Positions 11,703 through 22,944 of a stretch of DNA of 64,000 nucleotides are shown here, one piece after another. The DNA lies in contig VTFK01000125.1 in assembly GCA_009617715.1 (NCBI GenBank), positions 186,001-250,000 of the forward strand, in the 5' to 3' direction. The notes under the pieces were generated by a model that saw only the letters and a program-made list of their open reading frames with translations, was not told the origin of the DNA and searched no databases. This DNA comes from Plectrocnemia conspersa. Taxonomy: Eukaryota > Arthropoda > Insecta > Trichoptera > Polycentropodidae. Numbering within the stretch: position 1 is the first letter of the stretch; each line of letters opens with the position of its first letter. The position numbers and the translations under genes were made by a program.

Positions 11703-12404
11703 AGTGCTTAGATGTGTTATAAGATTAATAATAATAAATTAACAATAACATTAGATAAACTCGTAAATTATTTTTTTTAATAGTAATTTCTTAAATAAAA
11801 TATTATTATATTGTTTTTGTGAATTGCTAAACACCTTGTAGTGTATGCGAATATTGTGGGCTGATCTAATTTGTGTTTAATGTTAATAACCAATACAAAA
11901 TTAAGTAGAAAATATCTTTCCTAAGATTAGAGCCAATCTATCTATCGCAAGTGCAGGTAGTAAATTGTCAACAATGAACCTTTTAGAAATGGGCGTTGGC
12001 CTTCGCTCAAAGCATACAATATAATTAGAAAGAAACTGTTCTGAGAATTTATGTTTGGTTTTTTGTTTATATCACCTATATAATACCAAATTATTATTAT
12101 GGAAAGAATGAAAATGATGAATATAAAATATATTGAAAGCATACATGTTACTTTTAATTTATTTAAGTGGAATAAGCAAAATATTTTTGGTGAAGTGTAC
12201 CGTAAATTCATTTCGTGAGTATGGGCATACAAATGGTCAGACATGGTGGCCCAGAAATAACAAAGCAAAATTTTTATTTTTAAATTTAAAAAGTGATAAA
12301 AAATCAGGTAAAAAATACTAATCTATTGAGTCTCACTTACTTTGTATTTGTAAGATGTTTGCCAAAGATATAAATTTGTTTTTGAAACTATTATTTCAAA
12401 CAAA
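11703..12404. other. No feature recognised between the two direct-repeat units
   Basis: AT-rich. Two overlapping open frames on opposite strands (11942-12268 minus, 12133-12321 plus) show no motif; the minus one is hydrophobic by composition only. Confidence 0.35.
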
Positions 12405-12622
12405 TCGGACCCACAGGTTTAGAAACACTGGTTAAATGACGTACTTGACAGGTATTTATGCGAAAATTATAAGGAAGCTACATATTAAATTTGAATACAA
12501 TATCTTAATTGGTTTACAAGTTATAGGGAATTTACTGAAAAACATAATTGTTTGCCATTTTTCCGTGAGATCGCCCGGCCACCAAGCAAAGTTTGGCAAA
12601 TAAATACCGGTCGTTAAGCTGT
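12405..12622. repeat. Direct repeat, unit 2
   Basis: Second unit of the repeat described at 11470-11702, about 0.93 kb downstream and in the same orientation. It ends ACCGGTCGTTAAGCTGTTAA. Confidence 0.65.
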
Positions 12623-13204
12623 TAATAAGTATTTAAAGTATTTCTTAAATTGTAGGCCCGAGGAAGAAAGTCAAGTGTTAAAAATAAAAAATAAATTGTA
12701 TATGTCACAAAGTTTGATATTTGCTGTTTTTTTTAACAAGAAAGTATTAAGTATTTTATCATACTCGGTATTATTTTCATTTTTAAATATGTGTATATTT
12801 GGTGATTCTAAACAAATTTTTATTTCACTTTATTAGCACGCGATCCACAATTTGAGGTTTACTGATTTTACCACGGTGATCATATTATTAAAAAATAACA
12901 ATCATTATAAAACTGTATTTTAAATTTGACGTTAACACGTCACCTAATTAAAAAGTTATAATAGTTTAAAACGTTTAGCTCCTAACTTTCGCGACTAAGC
13001 CCCGTCCCATTTTTAAGAATAATGGTATGCAATGTGTTAAAAACCACAAAAATCCGCAGCCAATTTTACTTGTATCATAAAGAGTAAGACCTAAGCTTTA
13101 TATTGTATATAAAATCTACATTAAAAAGAGGTGGGAAATATAACTAATGAATTCAAAATTAGAACAAAAAATTGGAAAAAACAATATTGTGTGTTTAATA
13201 TGAC
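12623..13204. other. No feature recognised
   Basis: AT-rich sequence without motif or long open frame. Confidence 0.4.
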
Positions 13205-13544
13205 AGCAACTGCAACAAAAAGCTATGAAACGTAGAAACAATTACCTGCTTTATCAAAATCAATGGTTTGGATTTTTAACTGTACTCAAATAAAATTATA
13301 ATAATTGTCCAATGTACGAGTATGCAATCGACGCGACGCTGAGAAAACGATGCGTGCACTCGAAGGGATGACTGACTTCCGACCGATCGTGGGGGTGCTA
13401 GCGCTATGCAAGGAGTGGGAGAATTGTTGATTATTATGCGCAAAATTATCAGCTTTACAGAGCAACTTTTTTTTACCTGCGCTTAAATTTTCATAATCGA
13501 CTTTTGGCCGCTCAGATCGAGCAAATACCCCACCGTGCGACGTC
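13205..13544. repeat. Interspersed repeat of about 340 bp with relict coding signal, copy 1
   Basis: Aligns over its whole length with 55262-55560 and shares its right end with 10094-10135. On the minus strand both full copies keep an open frame that starts after GGTGGGGTATTTGC and reads GGVFARS-RPKVDY...LSAGKKKLL here, against RPKVDYANFNAGSKKRLL in the other copy. The right end CAAATACCCCACCGTGCG could be an element terminus. I suspect a transposon-borne protein of the GRP-x(n)-SKRRK type, but this is inference from a short motif. Confidence 0.55.
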
Positions 13545-13944
13545 AATAACGCGCGGTTTCGCAAACGTTCGCAATAGTTGCGGCAGCAAGTGAGTGTTGG
13601 TCAGAACAACGAACGTCCCATGAATAACTCTCTGCAACAAATCTACTTAAAAAGAGTGTTGAATACATTGACAACAAGATTTACCTCACATAAATGGTTT
13701 AAATGTTTTTACTACCGCTCGCTCGCATGTTTAAATTTTAAAACTTATTAATGTAGCAAAATGGTGTTGACCGCTTTCGTAATCGTTAAGGCCAAACTAT
13801 TGTCAATCTCGGCAATGTGACGCAGCGGGGAGTACTAAATACTGTCAAAATAATACAAAGACGCAAACGTGATAAGACAAGACAAGGACGAAAGCTAAGG
13901 AGGCAAACATACGAATGAATGTAATAAACCTACCCAAACAATTT

Positions 13945-14375
13945 TTAACAAATTTTAGGTGGGCACCCCTGATCATTGGTTAGTAACAGAAAAAAATAGC
14001 ATTGCATTATTTTCTAATGAAAAATATTTTTTTATTAAAATATATTTATTGCGACTTACTTATAAATACAATAAATCATCACGAATTAAATATGATAGTA
14101 CTGGACCCATAACTATCATAGCTATTTATAGTCCACCAAAATATAAAATACAAATAATTTTATAACACCCTTGGAAACCGATTTATAGCAGGAGGTGATT
14201 ATAATGCGAAACACACACAATGGGGCTCAAAAATGACAACACCAAAAGGAAGACAGTTTCTTAAAGATATGGAAACTTGCAATCTCATTTATCTTTCTAC
14301 TGGGCAACCGACATATTGGCCCTCTGGTCTATCATCAGATCATGATGCATTTGAAATCGAGCAATTAGTATAACT
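13945..14375 (+). pseudogene. Non-LTR retrotransposon endonuclease fragment
   Basis: Frame 13959-14165 contains GPITIIAIYSPPKY, the beta-strand before the catalytic region of apurinic-type endonucleases. After a frameshift the next frame reads NRFIAGGDYNAKHTQWGSK, TTPKGRQFLKDMETCNL, PTYWPSG and finally SSDHDA. The GGDYNAKH and SDHD motifs are the metal-binding and catalytic signatures of jockey-clade APE endonucleases. Sequence identity stops shortly after SDHDA. The fragment is out of frame with itself and not functional. Confidence 0.82.
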
Positions 14376-14509
14376 ATATAAATAAAAACCACCACAGTAT
14401 ATAATGTCAACATATAAACAAAAAAAAATTTATTTTCGATGTTTTGTGACACGTTGCTATCTATCTGGCCACCCCTGCTCTTAAGAATAATTGACGTTTA
14501 ACTTAGACT

Positions 14510-14960
14510 AGTATTATTTTATTTGCAGGGGCGCCAAACTCTCCGGCAGCCCGAGGCGCCACGACTTGATTAGAAATCACGCATCGGACGAGGGTAATAT
14601 ACAAATGTATGCACATACGATAGTAAACGGCGGTTAATAAGAAATTTGGCCCGGGGCCGCCGCCCGCGAATTGGATTCGCATATTGGCAAACAAAAGTAC
14701 AAATTGATATGTTGTGTGCGCATATAGAGCGCGGGTCCTAATTGAGTTAAGGGCCGGGCGGGCGGCGGTGTCAAGTGCGTATAGGGATAGGGTTTTTTCA
14801 TTTCGCAGAGATGTAGTGGCCCAGGGCGCAGCAGGTTGCGTGTCGAATCTAATCATTGGCCACGTGCGAGGCACGCGGGCGGCCGTCTCGACACGCGCCC
14901 TAAATACATCAAATTTGTATTACGATACCATTTCAATTTGACTGCGACGTGTTATTGCGA
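14510..14960. other. GC-rich island, candidate non-coding regulatory element
   Basis: One of the largest islands (GGCCCGGGGCCGCCGCCCGC, GGGCCGGGCGGGCGGCGG, CACGTGCGAGGCACGCGGGC). Frames on both strands are open for 75-123 residues, as expected for GC-rich DNA without stops, and no domain is visible. It contains CTAATTGAGTTAAGGG at 14738-14753, which is present exactly, inverted, in the island at 49 kb. Confidence 0.45.
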
Positions 14961-15291
14961 TTAAACAAATGAGGATGTAGCATGGGGTGCAATAGAAAAA
15001 TGGCAATTTTCACGGTTAACGAACTGGCAAACCGCTTTAGAACTTTTTCTGGTATCATGTCCGATTTCAGACACATTTTTTGTTTCATTATTCTGGTGTG
15101 AAAAAGCTCATTTTGAATATAGTCAACGGTCTCAAATAAATTTGAGACCTTAAAAAACCTTTTATAAATTAAAAAAATCTAAATAAATTCAGTGATAATT
15201 TGAGTATATTTACTCATAACTGCAATTATAAATATATTGTCTTTAGCCTTTAAAATGTATGTGTTTTGGCATTTTGGGCTTGTATTTAATT
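14961..15291. other. No feature recognised
   Basis: AT-rich, no motif or coding signal. Confidence 0.4.
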
Positions 15292-15474
15292 TTAATTAGT
15301 ATTATAAAATATATTACATATTATTTGTATAGCTTTGTTTAAAATGACTTGAAAAATAGTATTAGTGGTTTTACTCCATACCGGACAGGCATATAATAAA
15401 ATAAGTCTAAATAAGTAAGTATAGTTAATAAAATAAATATACCTCAGATACTTATTTTTTGACATACATATCAA
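15292..15474 (-). pseudogene. Reverse transcriptase C-terminal scrap
   Basis: The minus strand reads YTYLFRLILLYACPVWSKTT and then LNKAIQIICN. This matches the conserved C-terminal part of jockey-like RTs (Y-K-x-x-I-R-P-I-L-x-Y-A-C-P-V-W...LQNKALRII). Only about 50 residues remain. Confidence 0.7.
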
Positions 15475-15589
15475 TAAATTATAGTGAAATATTTATATAA
15501 ATATATAAATATAACCATTACCATGTTTACAATTTAATAAAACAAATAATAATATAAAATAAAACCATTGTAGAAAAAATACTATTCAA

Positions 15590-16961
15590 TTAAATCATTT
15601 TTTCAAGCTGCTCATTATGATCATATAACTTTTACTCACTGCCATATTTATTGGGAGGCCCTTGCAGCAAAAAAATTAGCTCAAGAATTAAACGATGTGC
15701 TTCAGGATGCTGTTAAGATTATAAATTTTATTAAGAGCCATGCCCTTAACAGCAGCTTATTTTCAAATCTCTGTAAGGATACGGATTCCCACTATACAAA
15801 TTTATTATTACATGCAGTAGTAAGATGGACATCAAGAGGTCAAAGTTTAAGAAGATTATTGTTATTAAAGGAGTAAATCGAAATATTTTTAACCGAAAAA
15901 AATTTGATCTTGCTGCTTTTTTTCAAAATGACCTATGGCTATCCAAGCTGCATTATCTGTCAGATATTTTTGAGAAATTAAGCGATCTCAACTTATCTCT
16001 TCAAGGAAACAATTGCGATATATTTACTTCGAATGATAAACTTTAAAGTTTTATTAAAAAGATCAATATTTCGAAAAGTAGGGTTGAAAAGGATTCGTTC
16101 GAAATGTTTTCCAGTATCGACAATTTTATAATCGAGAAAAATTATTGTAAAACTTTTATCGCAAAAATTATTATAGGTCACTTAAAAGCACTAGAAACAC
16201 AGTTTCGTGAATATTTTATATCAAATATTGATTTCAAAAAGTTATCTTGGATTCAAAAACCATTTTTGATTGGCTTGAGTGAGATTGATCACCTGCCATA
16301 TAAAGCTTAAGAGAAATTTTCTGAGCTTTCGAGTGACTCAAACTTAAAACTAGATTTTCCAAAAAAATCCTTGACTGAATTCTGGATCGGAACTAGAACT
16401 GAATTTCCCACAATCTCTGATATGGCATTAAGTGTTTTTCTGCCATTCAACACCACATATTTATGTGAAATTACTTTTTCAGCTTTAACACATATTAAAT
16501 CCCAATATCGTTCATCGCTAAAAATGTTAAAGAGTAGTGTCAAATATTGCACCAAGATTCAATTTGTTATGCAGTAAAAAACAAGCACATCTATCTCATT
16601 AAAAAAACGATTTTTACCTTTAATTTTTGTATACTTATAATATATACCAGTGACGATATATTTTGCTCAATATTCTCATTTATTTATTTTATTGCAAAAA
16701 ATGCAGTTTTGATGAAAAATAGGGCATATAATTTTTGTAATGCCCTATTTTTAATGCCCTATTGTGCAATTTTTAATTACATATTTTTGTATGTTTCTAA
16801 GCAAATTCTAAAACTACATTTTTTCATATGTATTTTTTCATACCTAATCAATAAATCAGCACAAAATATTTATATATCTTTATTTTATATTTATTTAGGT
16901 TCGCGAAAAAAACTCACAATCATAAATGGGGTCGTGAATGAAAAAAGTTTAAGAAGCCCTG
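15590..16961 (+). pseudogene. hAT transposase fossil (Buster/ZBED5-SCAND3 type) with right terminus
   Basis: Successive frames read THCHIYWEALAAKKLAQELN, LQDAVKIINFIKSHALNSSL, VVRWTSRGQSLRRL, WLSKLHYLSDIFEKLSDLNL and SLQGNN. They continue with VEKDSFEMFSSIDNF, FPTISDMALSVFLPFNTTYL and FSALTHIKSQYRSSL near 16500. This is the order found in ZBED5/SCAND3-like hAT transposases, from the catalytic core to the C-terminal dimerisation region. At least four frame changes or stops kill it. The right end is probably at 16961, since AAAAAAGTTTAAGAAGCCCTG is the inverse of a hAT end beginning CAGGGC. The left end was not found. Confidence 0.88.
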
Positions 16962-17150
16962 CTCTATAACAATATGTGCTTTTTTATCATATACTATAAT
17001 ACTTGTTTTTATTGAAGTCTCTAATATGTTCTGATATAAAAATTACAGTGTTTTTGGATTGTTGCTATTTAAAAGTAAATATTTAAATATTTATTTATTT
17101 TTGTAAAACTTGCAATTTATAAAAAAAAATAGAATCACTGGTTCTCCATA
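16962..17150. other. No feature recognised
   Basis: AT-rich spacer between a hAT end and an RT remnant. Confidence 0.4.
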
Positions 17151-17900
17151 AGACATGCATAAGTTAAAATGGGTCTAATTATTAAATTTTATTTTTTATA
17201 GTTAACGCGCTTTTTCTATTAAATATTGGTCTACGGGCCGCAATGGCGGCAAGCATATTAAATTTTAGCATGCAGTCCAGGTGTAATCCCTGGTATTTAA
17301 CGCTTGTTTTTCAATTGACGCTATTCACCTTTTCATTTGGATAAAGTGGTTGTTTTGTAAAAATAATTGCTTTTATTTTAATTATCCACTTCTCAAAATA
17401 TGTATTTATGATTTCAATTTTTTTTTAATTTATTCGCGATTGGTCTAAGACCGTAAGCACTAATTAAAATAGATGTATCGTCAATGTACATAGATAGAGG
17501 TGCATTTTTTGTTATTTTTTGGGATACAAGATTATTTATTGTGACCTTATCTGGAAACAAGAATAGATAATACTCGTATTCCTTCAAGTATAAATATCGA
17601 ATGAATTTACGCTGTACTTTTTCCAGCATCAATTCATTACATTGACTCATTACGCCTTGGAATCCAAATAGTAGAGCTAGTTTCTAGTATGCTGTGGACT
17701 AGAGCATCATAAAGAGTGCGCAATACTGAAGTAGCGCGCATTTCTTAACATAAAAACGAGCATTTTTAATGATCTGCAATGTGTTGGCTGTTTCTATGTC
17801 ATTAATGAACAATAGAAACACCAATGGACCCAAGTTTTATCCTTGAGGTACACCAGTAGAGGTCATTTATCGTTCTGAAAAACAGTTTTTATACTTGACG
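17150..17900 (-). pseudogene. Rearranged non-LTR reverse transcriptase remnant
   Basis: Minus-strand pieces include TGVPQG (near 17850) followed by FLLFINDIETANT. Next comes an RT C-terminal piece, LMLEKVQRKFIRYLYL. Then SMYIDDTSILIS (the YxDD box) is followed by GLRPIANKLKKN, KYQGLHLDCMLKFN and RPILTYACL near 17150. The YxDD box lies downstream of a C-terminal segment, so two fragments are joined out of normal order, or one element is nested in another. All frames are broken. Confidence 0.75.
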
Positions 17901-18484
17901 AATTGATATCAATCGGTGAAATAATTTGAGATAAGGTTTATAAGACCTTCAGAAAACCCGAAATTAGTTTATTTTTTTACAAGTAAAGAATGATTAACTG
18001 CTCTTATTTGTGCTGTTTAAATTTATAATTATGCCTTGGTCTAATCGATGATTTGATTTGGATTTATACTATATATTTCTACGTCTCATAAAAAACCATT
18101 CGTATATAGAGAGATGATATATGATAATAAAAATACAACTAATTTAAATCATAAACTCTTTAATCTTACGATATTATATATTTTAATAATTTGCATTAAA
18201 TATAAAGGACATATAAAAGATACGCGTAAAACCTTATTATCTATATGACATAATGTAACCGCAACGCAATATTATTTTTATGTCATAAATCTTTTAAAAT
18301 TACTGTGTTAAAAATTAAATTCGATTAAAAAACTTTTTAGTTTTAAAAAAATAGTTCAACTTTCTAAATAAATATTTAAATAATAGCTTGTAATTTATTA
18401 TTATACGTTTAATGCATCTTATATTATAAATGTAAATTTTTTAAGATGTAAAGCTTTTAGAACAAAACAAAAAGGAGTATTCCA
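17901..18484. other. No feature recognised
   Basis: AT-rich; no open frame or repeat. Confidence 0.4.
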
Positions 18485-18720
18485 CAGGTGTCCCCGCGTT
18501 AAGTTCCTAATCAAGTCCAGCGATTTTTTTCCCACTCCCTCTCATAACTCCACGTCTCCGACTGAGAGGGGTGGATAAAAACGACAATCGTAGGTATTTC
18601 ATTCGAATGCCTAGCACTGGATATACCGACCCTGAAAAGCCACCCCAGAATCCACCCCCACAACACCGCTCGCCTCTTACTCGCTCTCTCTATCTCTCTT
18701 TCACTCACTCCGGTTTGTAT
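18485..18720. other. GC-rich island with GAGA/CTCT tract
   Basis: Elevated GC. The right part has CTCGCTCTCTCTATCTCTCT and CACTCACTCC, a run of GAGA-type motifs on the minus strand such as insect GAGA factor binds. The minus-strand frame 18511-18708 is rich in R, E and W and appears compositional. Candidate regulatory element. Confidence 0.4.
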
Positions 18721-18789
18721 AATCTAATATAGGGAAAATAAATCCACATTTAGGATGACAGTTACACAACTAATTCGCTTTCCGTGAAT

Positions 18790-19110
18790 CGGATACCGTC
18801 TATATGTCTCAACTTGGGAAAACCGGGGGAATCACGGGAATGGTTCGGGTGGTGGAAAATACGTGGCCGGCACAAAGTAAGTTTCCTTTTTATTTTATTG
18901 CTTTCCCATTGAGCCGCGATAATATGTGTGTCTGCCCTAAAAACACTCCCTCGGATACTCCCAAACGGGATATAGCCTTAATCGCCGGGATTCGATGCTT
19001 AAACGCTTTCCGATCGGAACGAGTTAAATCACTTAATTTGCCACAATAACTTACACCGATAGCTGAGCGATTGAAATCCGCAAGGTTAAATATTGATATG
19101 AGGTGGGTCT
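18790..19110. other. GC-rich island, candidate non-coding regulatory element
   Basis: Second moderately GC-rich block directly after the one at 18485-18720, with CpG-containing words (GCCGGGATTCGATGC, CCGATCGGAACGAG). The 81-residue open frame 18804-19049 has no known motif. The words CGAGTTAAATC and GGATATAGCC could be binding sites; I cannot test this. Confidence 0.35.
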
Positions 19111-20019
19111 CTTTAAAGGATAAATAAAAATCTGTTTAGCACGTAGAACGTAATAATTAATTTGTATTGATGCAAGTTAATATTATATTAAAATAAATAT
19201 TAGTTATTATGATAATGGTCCACTTTAGTATATATATCTTCATTTTTCAGATGTATGCTAATTAAAGTACATTTAACTATGCATTTGAAATTATTAATAA
19301 GTGGTCCTTAACCTCTAAAGCAATATGTGTTTAACCATTTAAATTTAGGGTTTTTTTCTAGTCTTCAATAGACGCGATTAGCGGATTAGTGTGACTACGC
19401 AAAATATTTTTATAATATTTTCTGATATGAAAATGGCAGTGTTTTAAAATTAATAAAATAATGTATATTATATACTATTTTTAAAACTTTATTTTGGATG
19501 ATTTGCACTTGAAGACCTTATCTAAAAAACAATTAGTGTCACTAAAATCAGTTTTACAAAAGAGAGCAAAAAAAATACAAAGAAATACTTTATTGAATAC
19601 GTATTCAAAATAAATAATATTTATGTTAGAAATATAATAATAAGCATAAAAAATAAACACTATCTTATAAATAGAGCTTATCATTATTGATTATACATAT
19701 GAGCACATAATTATGAAAGTGGTCTATGTCAATAAATCATAAAAAATGAATTTAATAATTATTTTGTGTCTCAATATTTTAAATTAATATAGTATGATGC
19801 AAAATTTGATATTCTATTATGTCATCAGATAGTAACTTAGGTAATAAATGTTTATTTATCACGTGTTTTATATTAATAAACTTATTTTTTATGTGGTTTA
19901 TTAACATACGACAGTAAAATTTAATAGAAACAAATAAGGCATTTATCGTCTTCTAATGAATCTCACCAAGATTTCTCTGTAAGCATTTTTTATGAAAATC
20001 CAAAAACCTCAAACATAGA
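19111..20019. other. No feature recognised
   Basis: AT-rich spacer without recognisable motif. Confidence 0.4.
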
Positions 20020-21660
20020 ACCAGAGAAAGAAAACAGAAAATGAACATACACAAAACGTCAGAAAATTATAAAAAATAGCGGCAAAGAATATACCACAAA
20101 AAATGTTAAAGCTTAAGTTTTTAAGAAAAAAAATTGCTTCTGCTCTTATTTTTTAACAATTTTTGGAAACTACAAAACTTTCCAGAACAAAATATATTTT
20201 TAAAATGTACAGTCTATAAACAAATAGTAAAACATAAATCTCCCAGAACTGGTAAAATACTAATGAGAAAAGCGAGCTTTGAATATTTTTTAAACACTAA
20301 ATTCAAAAGTTGCTATCTGTAAGATTTTTTTTAGATACTTTCAACATTTTTGCTGGGCCGTTATCTGGGGCTCTAAATACCGAAACAAGTAGAATAGATG
20401 GTCGCAGGAAAATTCCCGAATCATCGCGAAAAACTGGTGAGGATAAAATTAGTGTTATAAAAGAACATATTTTAAGTTTCCCAGCAAATGAAAGCCACTC
20501 TATCAGATCTATTCATATCAGATCAATTCAAGCTCTGATTTAGATATTAAAAAAATGTATGGCCTTTCTGTAGAGAAATGTAGGGAAAATAATAAATCGT
20601 ACATTTATGAGTAGATTTTACAGTAAAGTATTTAATACCTAATTCAACATAAGCTTTCGTAAAAATATTTGCCAAAAATGTGATTTACTGAAATTAAAAA
20701 TTGATGCAGATAAATTTTATCTTACACGAATACATGATTTATATTTGAAAAATGCAGAACAAACAAGAAAATTTCTAACAGATGATCAGAAAAAAGCGAA
20801 AGAAAATCCTAAAAAATATTTAGAATTTTCATATGGCTTAGAAAAAGTATTCTTTCGTATCCTAAACTTATTGTTTCAGTTGCTTATTATAAGCGAAATA
20901 TGTATGTATACAACTAAGATTGCCATAATTTTCCCAATAATATATTTAAAATGTATGTATGGGATGAGACTTGAGCTTCAAGAGGTTCACAAGAAGTCGC
21001 CTCGTATATTTTAAAGCATTGTGAAAATAACACGTACACGTACTTCAGGCCAAAATCGTAACATTAACATGATTGAAAATAGCTTAATTTTTTAATAATA
21101 ATACTAACATTGTAGATCACATTTTTTTTATATCAGAAAAAAAATAAAAAAAACGAAATACTTATACATCTCTAAATATTATTATAAGTTAATAGAACAA
21201 TGTAGCAAAAAGAAAAAAGTTTTAGTTGAAAAAATTATGCTTAAGGATTTTATTTTGAATAAAGAATTAGATGAATCGATAACAAGAAGAACCAAAAATA
21301 CTGCAGGAGTATATGTCTCTTGGCTAAAAATACAATAGATGCGTTTTTTTTTAAGAAGCCCCATATAAAATGTTTGATAATGCCGACTTCCATATTAAGA
21401 ACTTTCACCAAAAAAAAGGAAGATCAAAAATATACGAAATTATTTTCTCACTTCCATTGTATTCAACCAGCAGATCAATAACAGAAGAAAAATTTAAAGA
21501 TGTGACAAATTTGCCATTTATATTCCACCAATTTACCATGAATATTTAAAAAATCTTAAAACCCAAAATCCTAGTTCCAGTGAATATAAAAATATATGTT
21601 ATAAGCAAATACTTGAAACGTTAATAAAAATGTTAATTAATATGGCTTAATAAAAATTTA
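20020..21660 (+). pseudogene. Fossil transposon-like ORF, insect multi-copy family
   Basis: Broken frames in order give RFFLDTFNIFAG (about 20320), DGRRKIPESSRKTGEDKISV, IKEHILSFPANESHSIRS, NAEQTRKFLTDDQKKAKENP, LSYPKLIVSVAYYKRNMYVY and MYVWDET...ASRGSQEVAS. After about 21190 they continue with IQ-MRFFLRSP, RSINNRRKI-like and PPIYHEYLKNLK. I recognise this order (FFLDTxN, ESHY-like, YKRNMYVYN, WDE..ASRGS.E, PIYHEFF) as a dispersed insect family annotated as uncharacterised transposase-like proteins, but I cannot name its superfamily. A second fragment lies at 35150-35525. Many stops. Confidence 0.65.
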
Positions 21661-22940
21661 TTTTAAATAAAAAAACTTTTTTTATTGTGTTAAGTTAATT
21701 TTGAAAACGGTTTAAGTTATTTCAACCTTAATTAAATTTTTATTTTATTTCATAAGCTACAATCAAATTTGAAAACATTGTGTTGCGTAATATAAAAATA
21801 TTTTTTAATCAATTCAAACGCAACTTTTAAATATGTCGAAAGGAAAGAAACATGACTTAGTCCAGTTTCATAATTATGGGCTCATATATTAAAAATAATT
21901 ATATAATTAAATCTAAGACTAATTATAGTTTTTGAACTTCCATTAGAATAATTTTAGATTTAAACAACAATTCTTAAATTGAGTTTAGACGTATAATTTA
22001 AACCTTGATTATTTTTTTATATTCAGAATAGTCCCACTGTCATATAACCAATTATTAACTGCGTTTGTATAACATATCATTACTTCTATTTGTAATTATT
22101 TGGTTCCGGAACGTCTTCCAGAATCACGATCGCGTCCTTTTTCGATACCCGTCAAAGCCAGGACGACTATGACTGTCGCCATCCAGTTCCTTGGTACGTT
22201 TGCATTGCAGAATAAATTATTTATTGTCAGCTACAATGAGCTGTTCAGGCTTATTTTAATATCATATGTTTATGCTTATATATTCAATGTATTATTTGTA
22301 TAAACTCAATACATCATATGATAGTCACAATATAAATAAAAAACCCTTTAATATGTTAATAGAGCAACAAAACAAATATCATATCAATATTAGCTGTTCA
22401 TTAATGATTAGCATGAATTTATTTAGATTACAAATGTTAAAAACAATAAACATGTTATTTGGATAGATTGCTTACGCGAATGAAATTTCCTATTTTGCAA
22501 ACTTTCAACCTTAACATTAATAATTGACATGTTTACCTAGATCTACGTTCCAATATGCATAAATTATGTTTGTTTTCATGCAATGAACAATTTATCTATA
22601 TAGGTATAGATAAGAATATGCATATTAAAATTATTTTCTTGTTAAGTGTCAACATATTACGTGTTTAGCGAACGGCCTGCATTTACAACATCTGTACATG
22701 TAATATGTATACATCTAACTAGCAATTATTTAATAAATTAAATTAGTAAATATAGGATTTTTTATTAATTCAATACTTAATACAATATACATTTGTAACT
22801 CATAAAGAGTATTTAAATCATAAATTATGATACATTCTTTGTGGTCGATTAAAATCTGAGCTTTTACTATTAAATTCGGATTTATATGAAATAGTAAAAA
22901 TATACTAAAATTGATTATAATAAGAATCTGTTTCTATCAT
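21661..22940. other. AT-rich spacer with a short GC-richer block (22095-22200)
   Basis: Mostly AT-rich. A 100-bp block (TTCCGGAACGTCTTCCAG, GATCGCGTCC, GCCAGGACGACTATGACTG) is distinctly less AT-rich and may be a small non-coding island. The two open frames here (22100-22303 and 22266-22466) show no motif. Confidence 0.35.
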
Positions 22941-22944
22941 TTTA

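Noticed and set aside
14503..14941. Overlapping 123- and 75-residue frames in the 14.5-kb island
   Set aside because: Open on both strands as expected for GC-rich DNA; no domain, splice or repeat support.
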